NCBI GenBank assembly: GCA_947454695.1
Contig: CANGMW010000181.1
Location: 1 to 5,547, forward strand
Origin: Comamonadaceae bacterium
GTDB taxonomy: Bacteria; Pseudomonadota; Gammaproteobacteria; Burkholderiales; Burkholderiaceae_C
Direction of reading: 5' to 3'
DNA length: 5,547 bases
The position numbers and the translations under genes were made by a program. Under the pieces are notes generated by a model. The model had not been told where the DNA came from and searched no databases. It saw nothing but the letters and a program-made list of their open reading frames with translations. Of the stretch, positions 1 through 5,547 are shown piece after piece (positions within the stretch are counted from its first letter, which is position 1; the number at the start of each line of letters is the position of its first letter).

Positions 1-1144
1 GCTTGAAGTCAGCACGGTAAATACGACCGATCGGGATGGAGTTGCCGCGGATGGACAAGGGCACACCGATCAGGCCGCCGGTGTCAAAGTCACGGATGGA
101 GCTCAGCGCCACCTTCATGTTTTTACCGTTGAGTTCGTTGCCGGCTTCCAGGGTGCGACGTGCCGCTTCGGTCAGCAGCATGGCGCTCAGGAAGCCTTGG
201 GTGTAGGCGGTGCTTTGGTACTCAGGGCGCATTTTGCGAATGCGCTCGAGCATGGGGGCTTTGCCTTCGGTGTCGTAGTAGTAGCGGTAAGGCATGACGC
301 CCAGGAAGCCATCAACATTGGGGCCCATGCGCATGACGGTGGAGTTGTCCATGCTCCAGAAGGTGCCCATGAAGGCGGTCTTCAGGTTCAGGGCTTTGGC
401 CTGGTTGATGAACTCCGGAATGGGCGCAGACACATAGCCGTGGAAGATGGTGAAGTCAGGGTCAGCGCGGCGCAGCTTGATGACTTCGGCCGACACGTCC
501 ACGCTGGCCGGCGGCGTGACGATCTCCACCGCGATGCTCAGGCCCAGGCGCTGCGCGTCGGTGCGGGCGGCTTCCACCGGGTCACGACCGAATTCGGTGT
601 CCGAATAGACCAGCGCAATTTTGGCGCCGGGCTTGGTTTTGGAGATGTATTGCAGCAAGATGCCCACCATCTCGCTGTAGTTGGGGCCCACCATGAATTG
701 CAGGGGGTATTTCTTTTCGTCGCTCAGCTCTTTGGCAAAGGAGGCGCCGGTCATCAGCATGCTTTGTGCGCGCTCGAGTTCCGGGTTGACGGTGCGGGCA
801 AAACCGGTGGAGTCGCCGTAGTACAGGTTCACCTTGTTCTGGCTGGTGATTTTCTTGAAGGCGGCCATGGACTGGTCGACCTTGTAGGCCGTGTCTTCGG
901 GCACATAACGCACTTTGCGGCCTTTGATGCCGCCTTTTTCATTCAGGATGGTCAGGTAGTCCTTGATGCCTTGGTCCACGCCGATGCCGGCGAAGGCGAA
1001 CACACCCGTCATTGGGATGGAGCCGCCCAGCACGATGTCTTCTTTGGTGTCGGCTTTGCCTTTTTGCGCCAGCACGGAGGCGGGCATCAACAGGGCAGCG
1101 AAGGTGGCCACAGCGGCGGCACACAGGGTGCGTTTGGTGATCAT
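1..1144 (-). CDS. Periplasmic substrate-binding protein of a branched-chain amino acid type ABC importer (3' end cut by window)
   Basis: This gene encodes the periplasmic ligand-binding subunit (LivK-like, Peripla_BP_6 family) that delivers its ligand to the LivH/LivM channel. I translated the minus strand from the ATG at 1144; the frame stays open to the left edge, giving 381 residues. Residues 1-26 form a Sec signal peptide (MITKR, a hydrophobic Ala/Leu core, then a probable cut after SVLA26 before Q27). The mature part begins with the family hallmark GGSIPMTG (40-47) and then NEKGGIKGRKV (68-78). The family is usually about 400-430 residues, so only a short C-terminal tail should be missing. 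It is the fourth gene of the operon, 31 nt after livM, with a strong ribosome binding site. Members of this family bind Leu/Ile/Val, amides, urea or aromatic acids, and the sequence alone does not say which, so no symbol is given. Confidence 0.94.
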   Translation of the reverse strand, partial: MITKRTLCAAAVATFAALLMPASVLAQKGKADTKEDIVLGGSIPMTGVFAFAGIGVDQGIKDYLTILNEKGGIKGRKVRYVPEDTAYKVDQSMAAFKKITSQNKVNLYYGDSTGFARTVNPELERAQSMLMTGASFAKELSDEKKYPLQFMVGPNYSEMVGILLQYISKTKPGAKIALVYSDTEFGRDPVEAARTDAQRLGLSIAVEIVTPPASVDVSAEVIKLRRADPDFTIFHGYVSAPIPEFINQAKALNLKTAFMGTFWSMDNSTVMRMGPNVDGFLGVMPYRYYYDTEGKAPMLERIRKMRPEYQSTAYTQGFLSAMLLTEAARRTLEAGNELNGKNMKVALSSIRDFDTGGLIGVPLSIRGNSIPIGRIYRADFK

Positions 1145-1150
1145 GAAAAG

Positions 1151-1157
1151 TCTCCTT
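1151..1157 (-). promoter_or_regulatory. Strong ribosome binding site of the substrate-binding protein gene
   Basis: On the minus strand the sequence AAGGAGA lies 6 nt before the ATG at 1144. It is the best Shine-Dalgarno match in the operon and fixes the start codon. A strong site here fits the usual need for more binding protein than permease, which is an inference. Confidence 0.8.
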
Positions 1158-1175
1158 GGGGTTGAACGTGAAAGA

Positions 1176-2216
1176 TTAAGTTTTGAAAGGCCACAGCGCG
1201 AAGAAGCGGCGGATACGCCGCCACACCTCCGCCAGGCCATGGGGCTCGAAGATCAGGAAAAAAACAATCAGCACACCGAACACGATGGTGCGCACCGGCG
1301 ACAAAAAGAGCAAAGCGTTATCGCCCAAAGGCAGCCAGCCCACCACGAGTTTCAAAATTTCGGGCACCAGCGTCATGAACACGGCGCCCAGAATGCTGCC
1401 CAGCACCGAGCCCATGCCGCCCACAATCACGCAGGCCAAAAAGAAGATGGACATCAGCAAAGGGAAACTCTCAGGCGTGACGGCGCGAAAGAAGTAAGCG
1501 AACAAGCCGCCGGCCACGCCCGCATAAAACGAAGAGATGGCAAACGACAAGAGCTTGTAGGGCAAGAGGGCGATGCCCAGCACCTCGGCAGAAATGTCGC
1601 GGTCGCGGATGGCAATGAAGGCGCGGCCAATGCGGGTGCGAAACAGGTTGGCCACGCCCAAGAGCATGAGCACGGTGACGGGCATGATGACCCAATAGAG
1701 TTTGAAGGAGTCGTCCAGCTCCACACCAAAAATTTGCGCCGGTGGAATGTTCAGCCCGCCGCTGCCTCCGGTGAGTTGGGTGAAGTGCGAGAAGACGAAG
1801 TGCGCCAGCACGCCTGCCGCGATGGTGGCAATGGCCAGGTACAAGCCCTTCACGCGCAGCGAGGGCAAGCCCACCACCAGACCCGCCAGCATCGCCACCC
1901 CACCGCCGGCCAGCAAATTCACCAACATGGGCGTGCCAAAGCGGATCTGCAAAATAGCCACCGTGTAAGCACCCAAGCCCATGAAGGCCGCCTGGCCCAA
2001 ACTCACCAGGCCGGTGTAGCCGGTCAGCACATTCAAGCCGATGGTGCTGGCAATGTTGATGGCCACCAGACACGCTAGGTAAAGCCAATAGTCATCCACC
2101 ACAAACGGAAACGCCACCAGCGCGAACAGCAAGGTCGCCATCCAGACACGCTGCGTGGTGCTGTCAAACAGCGCCGTGTCCGCCGCGTAGCTTTGTTTAG
2201 CGGAGCCGATGCGCAT
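1176..2216 (-). CDS. livM: Branched-chain amino acid type ABC transporter permease LivM
   Basis: LivM is one of the two inner-membrane subunits of the importer and pairs with LivH to form the translocation path. The 346-residue product is of usual length for the family and is mostly hydrophobic, with many membrane segments. It carries the family hallmark around residues 60-85, including GLNVLTGYTGLVSLGQAAF. A GGSGGLNIPP segment follows at 150-159. The cytoplasmic coupling loop is at 197-215 (GRAFIAIRDRDISAEVLGI), the EAA-like loop that contacts the ATPases. The start ATG at 2216 shares its A with the livH stop codon (TGATG), and GAGAGA 5 nt upstream, inside the livH end, can serve as ribosome binding site, so translation is probably coupled. 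The about 23 polar residues before the first membrane segment are somewhat long but common in this family. Confidence 0.96.
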   Translation of the reverse strand: MRIGSAKQSYAADTALFDSTTQRVWMATLLFALVAFPFVVDDYWLYLACLVAINIASTIGLNVLTGYTGLVSLGQAAFMGLGAYTVAILQIRFGTPMLVNLLAGGGVAMLAGLVVGLPSLRVKGLYLAIATIAAGVLAHFVFSHFTQLTGGSGGLNIPPAQIFGVELDDSFKLYWVIMPVTVLMLLGVANLFRTRIGRAFIAIRDRDISAEVLGIALLPYKLLSFAISSFYAGVAGGLFAYFFRAVTPESFPLLMSIFFLACVIVGGMGSVLGSILGAVFMTLVPEILKLVVGWLPLGDNALLFLSPVRTIVFGVLIVFFLIFEPHGLAEVWRRIRRFFALWPFKT

Positions 2217-3100
2217 CAGAGTCTCTCAATTTCATGGGTGCCAAACAGCCCGTAGGGACGGACCATCAGGATCAGCACCAGCAGGCCGAAGGTGGCAATG
2301 ATTTTGTACTCGCCGCCCAGATAAAAACCGGCCAGCGCTTCGATGATGCCAACGAACAGACCGCCCACCAGCGTGCCCAGCACACTGTCCAAGCCGCCAA
2401 AAATCACCACCACCAGCACCGACAAACCAAACACGCCCATGGCCGACGACAAGCCGCCGATGGAGCCCACCACAATGCCCGCCACGCCGGCAATCGCGCC
2501 GGCCAGCATCCAGGCCATGGAGAACACTTTGGGGACGTTGATGCCCATCGAGTAAGCCGCGGCTTGGTCAGACGCCGTGGCGCGCAAAGCCACGCCACCG
2601 CGCCAGTAGCGAAACAGCACCAGCACCAAAGTGATGAACACACAGGCAATCCAAAAGCCGTAAAACACTTTGGGCGAGACAAAGGCCTCGCCAATCACAA
2701 TCGGTTTGGACGGGAAAAACTCCAGCAGTCGCTGCTGGTCGGCTGTCCAGATCAACTCCACCAGCCCGATCAATATCGGCGCCAGACCCACCGTCACCAT
2801 GAACGAGGAGAGCGGGGGCTCGCCCATCATGGGGCGGATAAGCGTGCGCTCGATCAAACCGCCCATCAGCGCCGAGGCCAAAATCGCCAGCGGAATGGCC
2901 AGCCACAGCGGCAGCAAGAAGGTGGAGGAGAAAGCCAGGAACAGGTAGGCACCCATCATCAGCATTTCGCCAATCGCAATGTTCACCACCCGGGTTGCCT
3001 TGTAGACAATCACAAAGGCCAAGGCCGTGAGCGCGTACAGGCCGCCGGTGCCCAAGCCGGCCAGGCTGATTTCAAACAGCAACCAACCGTCTATGTTCAT
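2216..3100 (-). CDS. livH: Branched-chain amino acid type ABC transporter permease LivH
   Basis: LivH is the second inner-membrane permease of the importer and partners LivM. The 294-residue product matches the usual length. Its N-terminus shows the LivH pattern: GGLYAL at 19-24, then YKATRVVNIAIGEMLMMGAY at 33-52. ERTLIRPM follows at 84-91, and the cytoplasmic coupling loop is near 164-189 (RYWRGG, ALRATASDQAAAYSMGINV). The C-terminus has the typical VRPYGLFG motif shortly before the end. I chose the ATG at 3100, although the frame is open further upstream to 3316, for three reasons: it overlaps the livG stop in an ATGA junction, AAGAGGG lies 4 nt before it, and homologues begin at this point. 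The upstream extension lies within livG in another frame. The 4-nt overlap indicates co-translation with livG. Confidence 0.96.
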   Translation of the reverse strand: MNIDGWLLFEISLAGLGTGGLYALTALAFVIVYKATRVVNIAIGEMLMMGAYLFLAFSSTFLLPLWLAIPLAILASALMGGLIERTLIRPMMGEPPLSSFMVTVGLAPILIGLVELIWTADQQRLLEFFPSKPIVIGEAFVSPKVFYGFWIACVFITLVLVLFRYWRGGVALRATASDQAAAYSMGINVPKVFSMAWMLAGAIAGVAGIVVGSIGGLSSAMGVFGLSVLVVVIFGGLDSVLGTLVGGLFVGIIEALAGFYLGGEYKIIATFGLLVLILMVRPYGLFGTHEIERL

Positions 3101-3936
3101 GCGACCCTCTTGACCTGAGCGGCTTGCTGAAAACGTTCGCGCAAAGCATGGATGTCGCCGGAGCCCAAATAGGCCTTGGCCACTTCCGGATTGGCCTGCA
3201 CGGTGGCGGGCAAGCCCTGTGCAATGACCTGGCCGAAGTTGAGCACCACCACATGGTCGGACAAATCCATCACCAGCCCCATGTCGTGTTCCACCATCAG
3301 CACCGTCACGCCCCATTCGCGCCGCACTTCCAAAATGAAGCGCGCCATGTCTTCGGTCTCTTCGCGGTTCATGCCGGCCACCGGCTCGTCGAGCAACAAA
3401 ATCTTGGGCTTCATGGCCAAGGCGCGCGCCAGCTCCACGCGCTTTTGCAAGCCATACGACAAGGCCGACACGGGCGACTTGCGGATGTGGTCGATCTCCA
3501 GGAAATCGATGATGCGTTCTTCAATCTCCTGCCGCAGCTCGTTTTCTTCGCGCCGCGCGGCGGGTGAGTAAAACAAAGCGCCCAGCGGTCCCGTTTTCAA
3601 ATGGCAGTGGCGCCCGAGCTTGATGTTGTCCAGCACCGTCATGCCGCGGAACAGGGCAATGTTCTGAAAACTTCGGGCCAGACCTTTGGCCGCGCGTTTC
3701 GGGGGGGAGAGTGGGGAGAGGTCCTCGCCGTCAAAGCGGATCACGCCGGTGGCGGGTTTGTAAAAACCGGAAATCGTGTTGAAGACCGAGGTCTTGCCTG
3801 CGCCGTTGGGCCCGATCAAGGACGTGATCGACCCCGGCGCCACCGCAAAGCTCACCCCATTCAATGCCTTAACGCCACCGAAAGTGAGTGTGAGATTTTG
3901 AACCTCCAAAATCGGATGAGCTGCCTGCGACGCCAC
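3097..3936 (-). CDS. livG: Branched-chain amino acid type ABC transporter ATP-binding protein LivG
   Basis: LivG is a cytoplasmic ATPase that drives the LivHM channel, normally as a heterodimer with LivF. The 279-residue product has every ABC ATPase element in order: Walker A GPNGAGKT (42-49), Q-loop Q91 in SFQN, signature LSYGLQ (159-164, a form common in LivG in place of LSGGQ), Walker B ILLLDEP with catalytic E184, and switch histidine H217 in VEHDMGLV. The C-terminal extension with AKAYLG (253-258) is the tail typical of LivG/LivF. The start is a GTG; an in-frame TGA lies eight codons upstream and no other start codon lies between. The Shine-Dalgarno match is weak (AGAGG, 12 nt away). It is the first gene of the operon in this window, which is unusual compared with the E. 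coli order, where the binding protein comes first. Confidence 0.96.
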   Translation of the reverse strand: MASQAAHPILEVQNLTLTFGGVKALNGVSFAVAPGSITSLIGPNGAGKTSVFNTISGFYKPATGVIRFDGEDLSPLSPPKRAAKGLARSFQNIALFRGMTVLDNIKLGRHCHLKTGPLGALFYSPAARREENELRQEIEERIIDFLEIDHIRKSPVSALSYGLQKRVELARALAMKPKILLLDEPVAGMNREETEDMARFILEVRREWGVTVLMVEHDMGLVMDLSDHVVVLNFGQVIAQGLPATVQANPEVAKAYLGSGDIHALRERFQQAAQVKRVA

Positions 3937-3960
3937 GGTGAAGAATTGCCTCTGTGTTCA

Positions 3961-4020
3961 TTGCTAAAAGAGATAGCTATGAAAATGTAAGTGAACTTGA
4001 TGGCGCTACCGGGGTATTTG
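3961..4020. repeat. Possible degenerate copy of a dispersed Burkholderiales intergenic repeat
   Basis: On the plus strand the stretch contains TTGCTAAAAGAGATAGCTAT, then ACTTGATGGCGCTA, then GGTATTTGGCC. From memory this resembles short elements scattered between genes in Comamonadaceae and relatives, which tend to read like AAAA..ATAGCT, then CTTGAT.GGCGCTA, then a GGCC..TTTGGCC-like end. The left part includes a small inverted repeat GCTA/TAGC around AAAAGAGA. No second copy is present in the window, so the repeat status is from recollection and resemblance only. Confidence 0.4.
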
Positions 4021-4040
4021 GCCTAGGGGTAACCCTAGGC
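4021..4040. repeat. Perfect 8-bp inverted repeat (hairpin), possible terminator
   Basis: The arms GCCTAGGG (4021-4028) and CCCTAGGC (4033-4040) are perfect complements around a GTAA loop (TTAC on the minus strand). The hairpin starts 6 nt after the TAG stop of the gene at 4047 in its direction of transcription, where a terminator would be expected. However, the minus strand continues CAAATACCCC, with no T-run, so it is not a standard rho-independent terminator. It could instead act as an mRNA 3'-end protector, a rho-assisted stop or a protein-binding site. The tip is a GTAA tetraloop (GNRA type) only if the plus strand is transcribed. Confidence 0.6.
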
Positions 4041-4046
4041 GGGGAG

Positions 4047-4619
4047 CTAAAGTGCTTGCGCCCGGCTGGCGACAGGATAGCCAGTCCAAACGATGACGCC
4101 CCATGTCAGCAGGTTCCAATTGCGATCGCGGTTGGTCTCGATTTGACCGTTTGGAAGATCCCAACGCATGATGGCGTTATTACTGAGCCATTGATGACTG
4201 ATGTGGTTAGGTGAGCCCAGTTGAGCCTTCAACTGCGCTTGCGAGTCGGTGTGCGCCCACCACGGGGTCTGTACGAACACTACCGCCAATTTACCTTTGC
4301 GAAAAAAAGCGGCGAAAGTCAGTGCATCATGCCCGTCGGCCTTATTGATTGAGGCATGGCAAACGCGATCACCCAGCCCGGTTTCTGCAGGTGCCTGGCC
4401 GATACAACTCAAAGACAAATTCGGGTACTGGCGACGTAGCATCGTTTCGTCCATGTCGACGGAGAGGTCCTGAAAGCGGGTGAGGATATGTGGTGATTTT
4501 TCCCGCAAATAAGTTTTATAGACATGAAGCCGATCATGGCTGGAGAACACCATGGCTACCAAGGAAAGAACTAAGCCGAAAATTAGCCATAAAGAACATT
4601 TGAAGAGTAGTTTGGACAT
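4047..4619 (-). CDS. Uncharacterised membrane-anchored, probably periplasmic protein (190 aa)
   Basis: I do not recognise this family. The product starts MSKLLFKCSLWLIFG, and residues about 5-26 form one hydrophobic segment that could be a signal anchor or an uncleaved signal peptide. The rest is soluble and probably periplasmic. C72 and C87 (in LSCIGQ and RVCHAS) could form a disulfide there. The later part has QLGSPNHI (133-140) and a Trp-rich end with RWDLPNGQIETNRDRNWN followed by WGVIVWTG, which looks like a conserved domain core. The frame is open upstream to 4784, but that part lies inside the neighbouring gene and lacks a signal-like start. The ATG at 4619 is the simplest start. A TTG at 4625, two codons earlier, has the better-spaced GAGGGA site and would add two residues. 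The gene follows the membrane protein gene by 17 nt, so the two are probably co-transcribed. There is no sign of a link with the importer. Confidence 0.78.
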   Translation of the reverse strand: MSKLLFKCSLWLIFGLVLSLVAMVFSSHDRLHVYKTYLREKSPHILTRFQDLSVDMDETMLRRQYPNLSLSCIGQAPAETGLGDRVCHASINKADGHDALTFAAFFRKGKLAVVFVQTPWWAHTDSQAQLKAQLGSPNHISHQWLSNNAIMRWDLPNGQIETNRDRNWNLLTWGVIVWTGYPVASRAQAL

Positions 4620-4632
4620 GATCAATCTTTGG

Positions 4633-4638
4633 TCCCTC
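4633..4638 (-). promoter_or_regulatory. Ribosome binding site that bears on the start of the 190-aa gene
   Basis: GAGGGA on the minus strand overlaps the TGA stop of the upstream gene. It is 7 nt from a TTG at 4625 and 13 nt from the ATG at 4619. The spacing favours the TTG and the codon favours the ATG, so the start is uncertain by two residues. The overlap with the stop suggests translational coupling. Confidence 0.45.
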
Positions 4639-5547
4639 AAGATCTTGCTAATTCGGGTATGACACCACGCAAGATGTCGTAAGCGCCCAGGACGGATTGG
4701 CGCACCATCAGCGCTTGTTGCGGTGAGATAGTTTTTTCGCCAAAGCGCATGCCGCAATAACACGCCACGGCATAACCCAACCATTGCTTAGCTAGCGGGG
4801 GCATGTCGCGGGCACTGCTCCAATGTTCCCGGAAAGACTGCCCCGCGAGACGCCTATGCCCATGCATACGCAACACGACCTTCACGGCTAGCGCCGAAAA
4901 ACGAACCGATTGCACGGGGAATCTCGCTGCAAACAGTCCGGCGCCGCTCAGCAGCACTGTCATGCTGGCAGGGTATCTGTAGCGCCAAAGTAAACAACCC
5001 ACCAAGAGGGCGATTAATAGGGCTTTCCAGTCCAAACATGAACTTAAATATTCGAGCATCTCCACAACTCCAGAGAGATATTCGTTTGAGTTGCTATTGG
5101 CTGATTCGCCCAAACTGTCGCCAAGCACACCCAAAAATGCGTTGAATAGGGCTCGCTGCCAATCAGGAATAAAAGGGTCCGAAGCGGCTCGCCGCATGTT
5201 TTGGAGCATCTCAGACCATCGCTGAGACCATCCCTGGCTTTGACCTGCGCCTTGAACCGTTTGACCTTGAGCGTGCTGCCCATCGGGGCCGTGGTTCATT
5301 GGGCCGTTGTTGCCGGCGGGTTGGCTGAGAAGGCCGGATGTTTCGGCGCCAGGTGGCAGAAAACCAAATCCAAGGATGGGCGGCCTTGGCGCAAAGAAAA
5401 ACAAAATCAATGTCAAAAAAAGCGATGCCGACATAAAGCCGATTGTCATGAAGGATTTGATCCAGCGAGACAACGATGCCTTTGATGCATAGTCCCAAGC
5501 CAGAGCAAGCCCTGCAAACAACCAGGCCGGGCCTAAATAAAACCACA
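4637..5547 (-). CDS. Multi-spanning membrane protein, C-terminal part, with a TgpA/DUF4129-like tail (5' end cut by window)
   Basis: The frame is open to the right edge and reads WFYLGPAW in membrane-like style before the first possible start (TTG at 5521), so the true start is probably outside the window. The visible 302 residues show a hydrophobic stretch at 1-17, a strong membrane segment at about 31-51 ending FFFAPRPP, and a linker at 75-108 rich in Gly, Gln, Asn and His. A mostly helical non-membrane part (109-172) follows. Another membrane segment lies at about 174-187, with a weaker one at 196-207. The C-terminal 80 residues (HGHRRLAGQSFREHW, then MRFGEKTISPQQ) resemble the cytoplasmic tail of TgpA/DUF4129 membrane proteins, where a GxTxREY-like motif precedes a helical RYG segment. 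The FxPRP segment also recalls the last N-terminal helix of TgpA. No Cys-His-Asp transglutaminase core is visible. The family assignment is tentative; the coding status is firm. Confidence 0.82.
   Translation of the reverse strand, partial: WFYLGPAWLFAGLALAWDYASKASLSRWIKSFMTIGFMSASLFLTLILFFFAPRPPILGFGFLPPGAETSGLLSQPAGNNGPMNHGPDGQHAQGQTVQGAGQSQGWSQRWSEMLQNMRRAASDPFIPDWQRALFNAFLGVLGDSLGESANSNSNEYLSGVVEMLEYLSSCLDWKALLIALLVGCLLWRYRYPASMTVLLSGAGLFAARFPVQSVRFSALAVKVVLRMHGHRRLAGQSFREHWSSARDMPPLAKQWLGYAVACYCGMRFGEKTISPQQALMVRQSVLGAYDILRGVIPELARS

Larger units (their letters stand above)
3937..4046. other. Gene-free gap between the unknown gene pair and the livG operon
   Basis: This 110-nt gap is the only gene-free stretch of note. 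It holds a probable dispersed repeat nearest livG and a hairpin nearest the end of the unknown gene at 4047. The livG operon promoter would be expected here, because the upstream pair is functionally unrelated. I looked on the minus strand for -35/-10 boxes and found only weak candidates (TTCACT or TTACAT near 3980-3990, with poor -10 partners), so no promoter is called. Confidence 0.5.

Noticed and set aside
197..1165. Long plus-strand open frame of 322 codons opposite the binding protein gene
   Set aside because: Its translation is rich in His, Gly and Ala with no domain pattern. It lies antisense to a clear binding protein gene and is explained by high-GC codon use on the minus strand.
963..2078. 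Plus-strand open frame of 371 codons opposite livM
   Set aside because: It is a His/Gln/Arg-rich shadow of livM with no ribosome binding site and no recognisable motif.
2234..3118. Plus-strand open frame of 294 codons opposite livH
   Set aside because: It covers almost exactly the livH reading frame in antisense and has the same His/Gln-rich shadow composition.
3101..3316. N-terminal extension of livH by 72 codons
   Set aside because: It lies within livG in another frame, and the ATG at 3100 has a ribosome binding site, an ATGA junction and the expected family N-terminus.
3871..3961. Short minus-strand frame from an ATG at 3961 that overlaps the livG start out of frame (about 30 codons)
   Set aside because: It has no ribosome binding site and no protein-like features. 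It could be a leader peptide, but nothing in the sequence supports this.
3937..4010. Sigma70-type promoter for the livG operon
   Set aside because: A promoter is expected here, but the candidate boxes match poorly or are badly spaced, so a specific call would be a guess.
3954..4214. Plus-strand open frame of 86 codons spanning the gap and the end of the 190-aa gene
   Set aside because: It runs across the repeat-like element and hairpin and antisense to a better supported gene, with no motif and no ribosome binding site.
4620..4784. N-terminal extension of the 190-aa gene by 55 codons
   Set aside because: It overlaps the end of the upstream membrane protein gene, is basic and unlike a signal sequence, and would place the hydrophobic anchor inside the protein.

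Overview
The window reads as a piece of a betaproteobacterial chromosome, most likely Burkholderiales and perhaps Comamonadaceae. This rests on the style of the transporter proteins, the high GC of the main operon and an intergenic element like those I remember from that group; it is an inference, not a database match. All credible genes lie on the minus strand, so transcription runs from high to low coordinates.

Positions 1 to 3936 hold most of a branched-chain amino acid type (LIV/HAAT family) ABC importer operon. In transcription order it is livG (ATPase), livH (permease), livM (permease) and a periplasmic substrate-binding protein that runs off the left edge. The genes are tightly packed: livG and livH overlap by 4 nt (ATGA), livH and livM by 1 nt (TGATG), and livM and the binding protein are 31 nt apart. 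No livF is visible; it would be expected beyond position 1. The binding protein captures the ligand in the periplasm, LivH/LivM form the membrane channel, and LivG with a second ATPase powers import. The substrate cannot be fixed from sequence.

Positions 3937 to 4046 are a gene-free gap. It holds a stretch resembling a dispersed Burkholderiales intergenic repeat, followed by a perfect 8-bp hairpin with a 4-nt loop. The gap separates the importer operon from an unrelated upstream pair and is the natural place for the livG promoter, although no convincing promoter boxes are visible.

Positions 4047 to 5547 hold two uncharacterised genes 17 nt apart. One encodes a 190-residue membrane-anchored, probably periplasmic protein. 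The other is the C-terminal 302 residues of a multi-spanning membrane protein whose start is off the right edge. The tail of the latter resembles the C-terminal part of TgpA/DUF4129-type membrane proteins, but no transglutaminase core is seen in the visible part. This section has local AT-rich patches (35% GC at 4561-4620, against 73% at 541-600) and is the least explained part of the window. No RNA genes, CRISPR arrays, insertion sequences or clear novel system were found.
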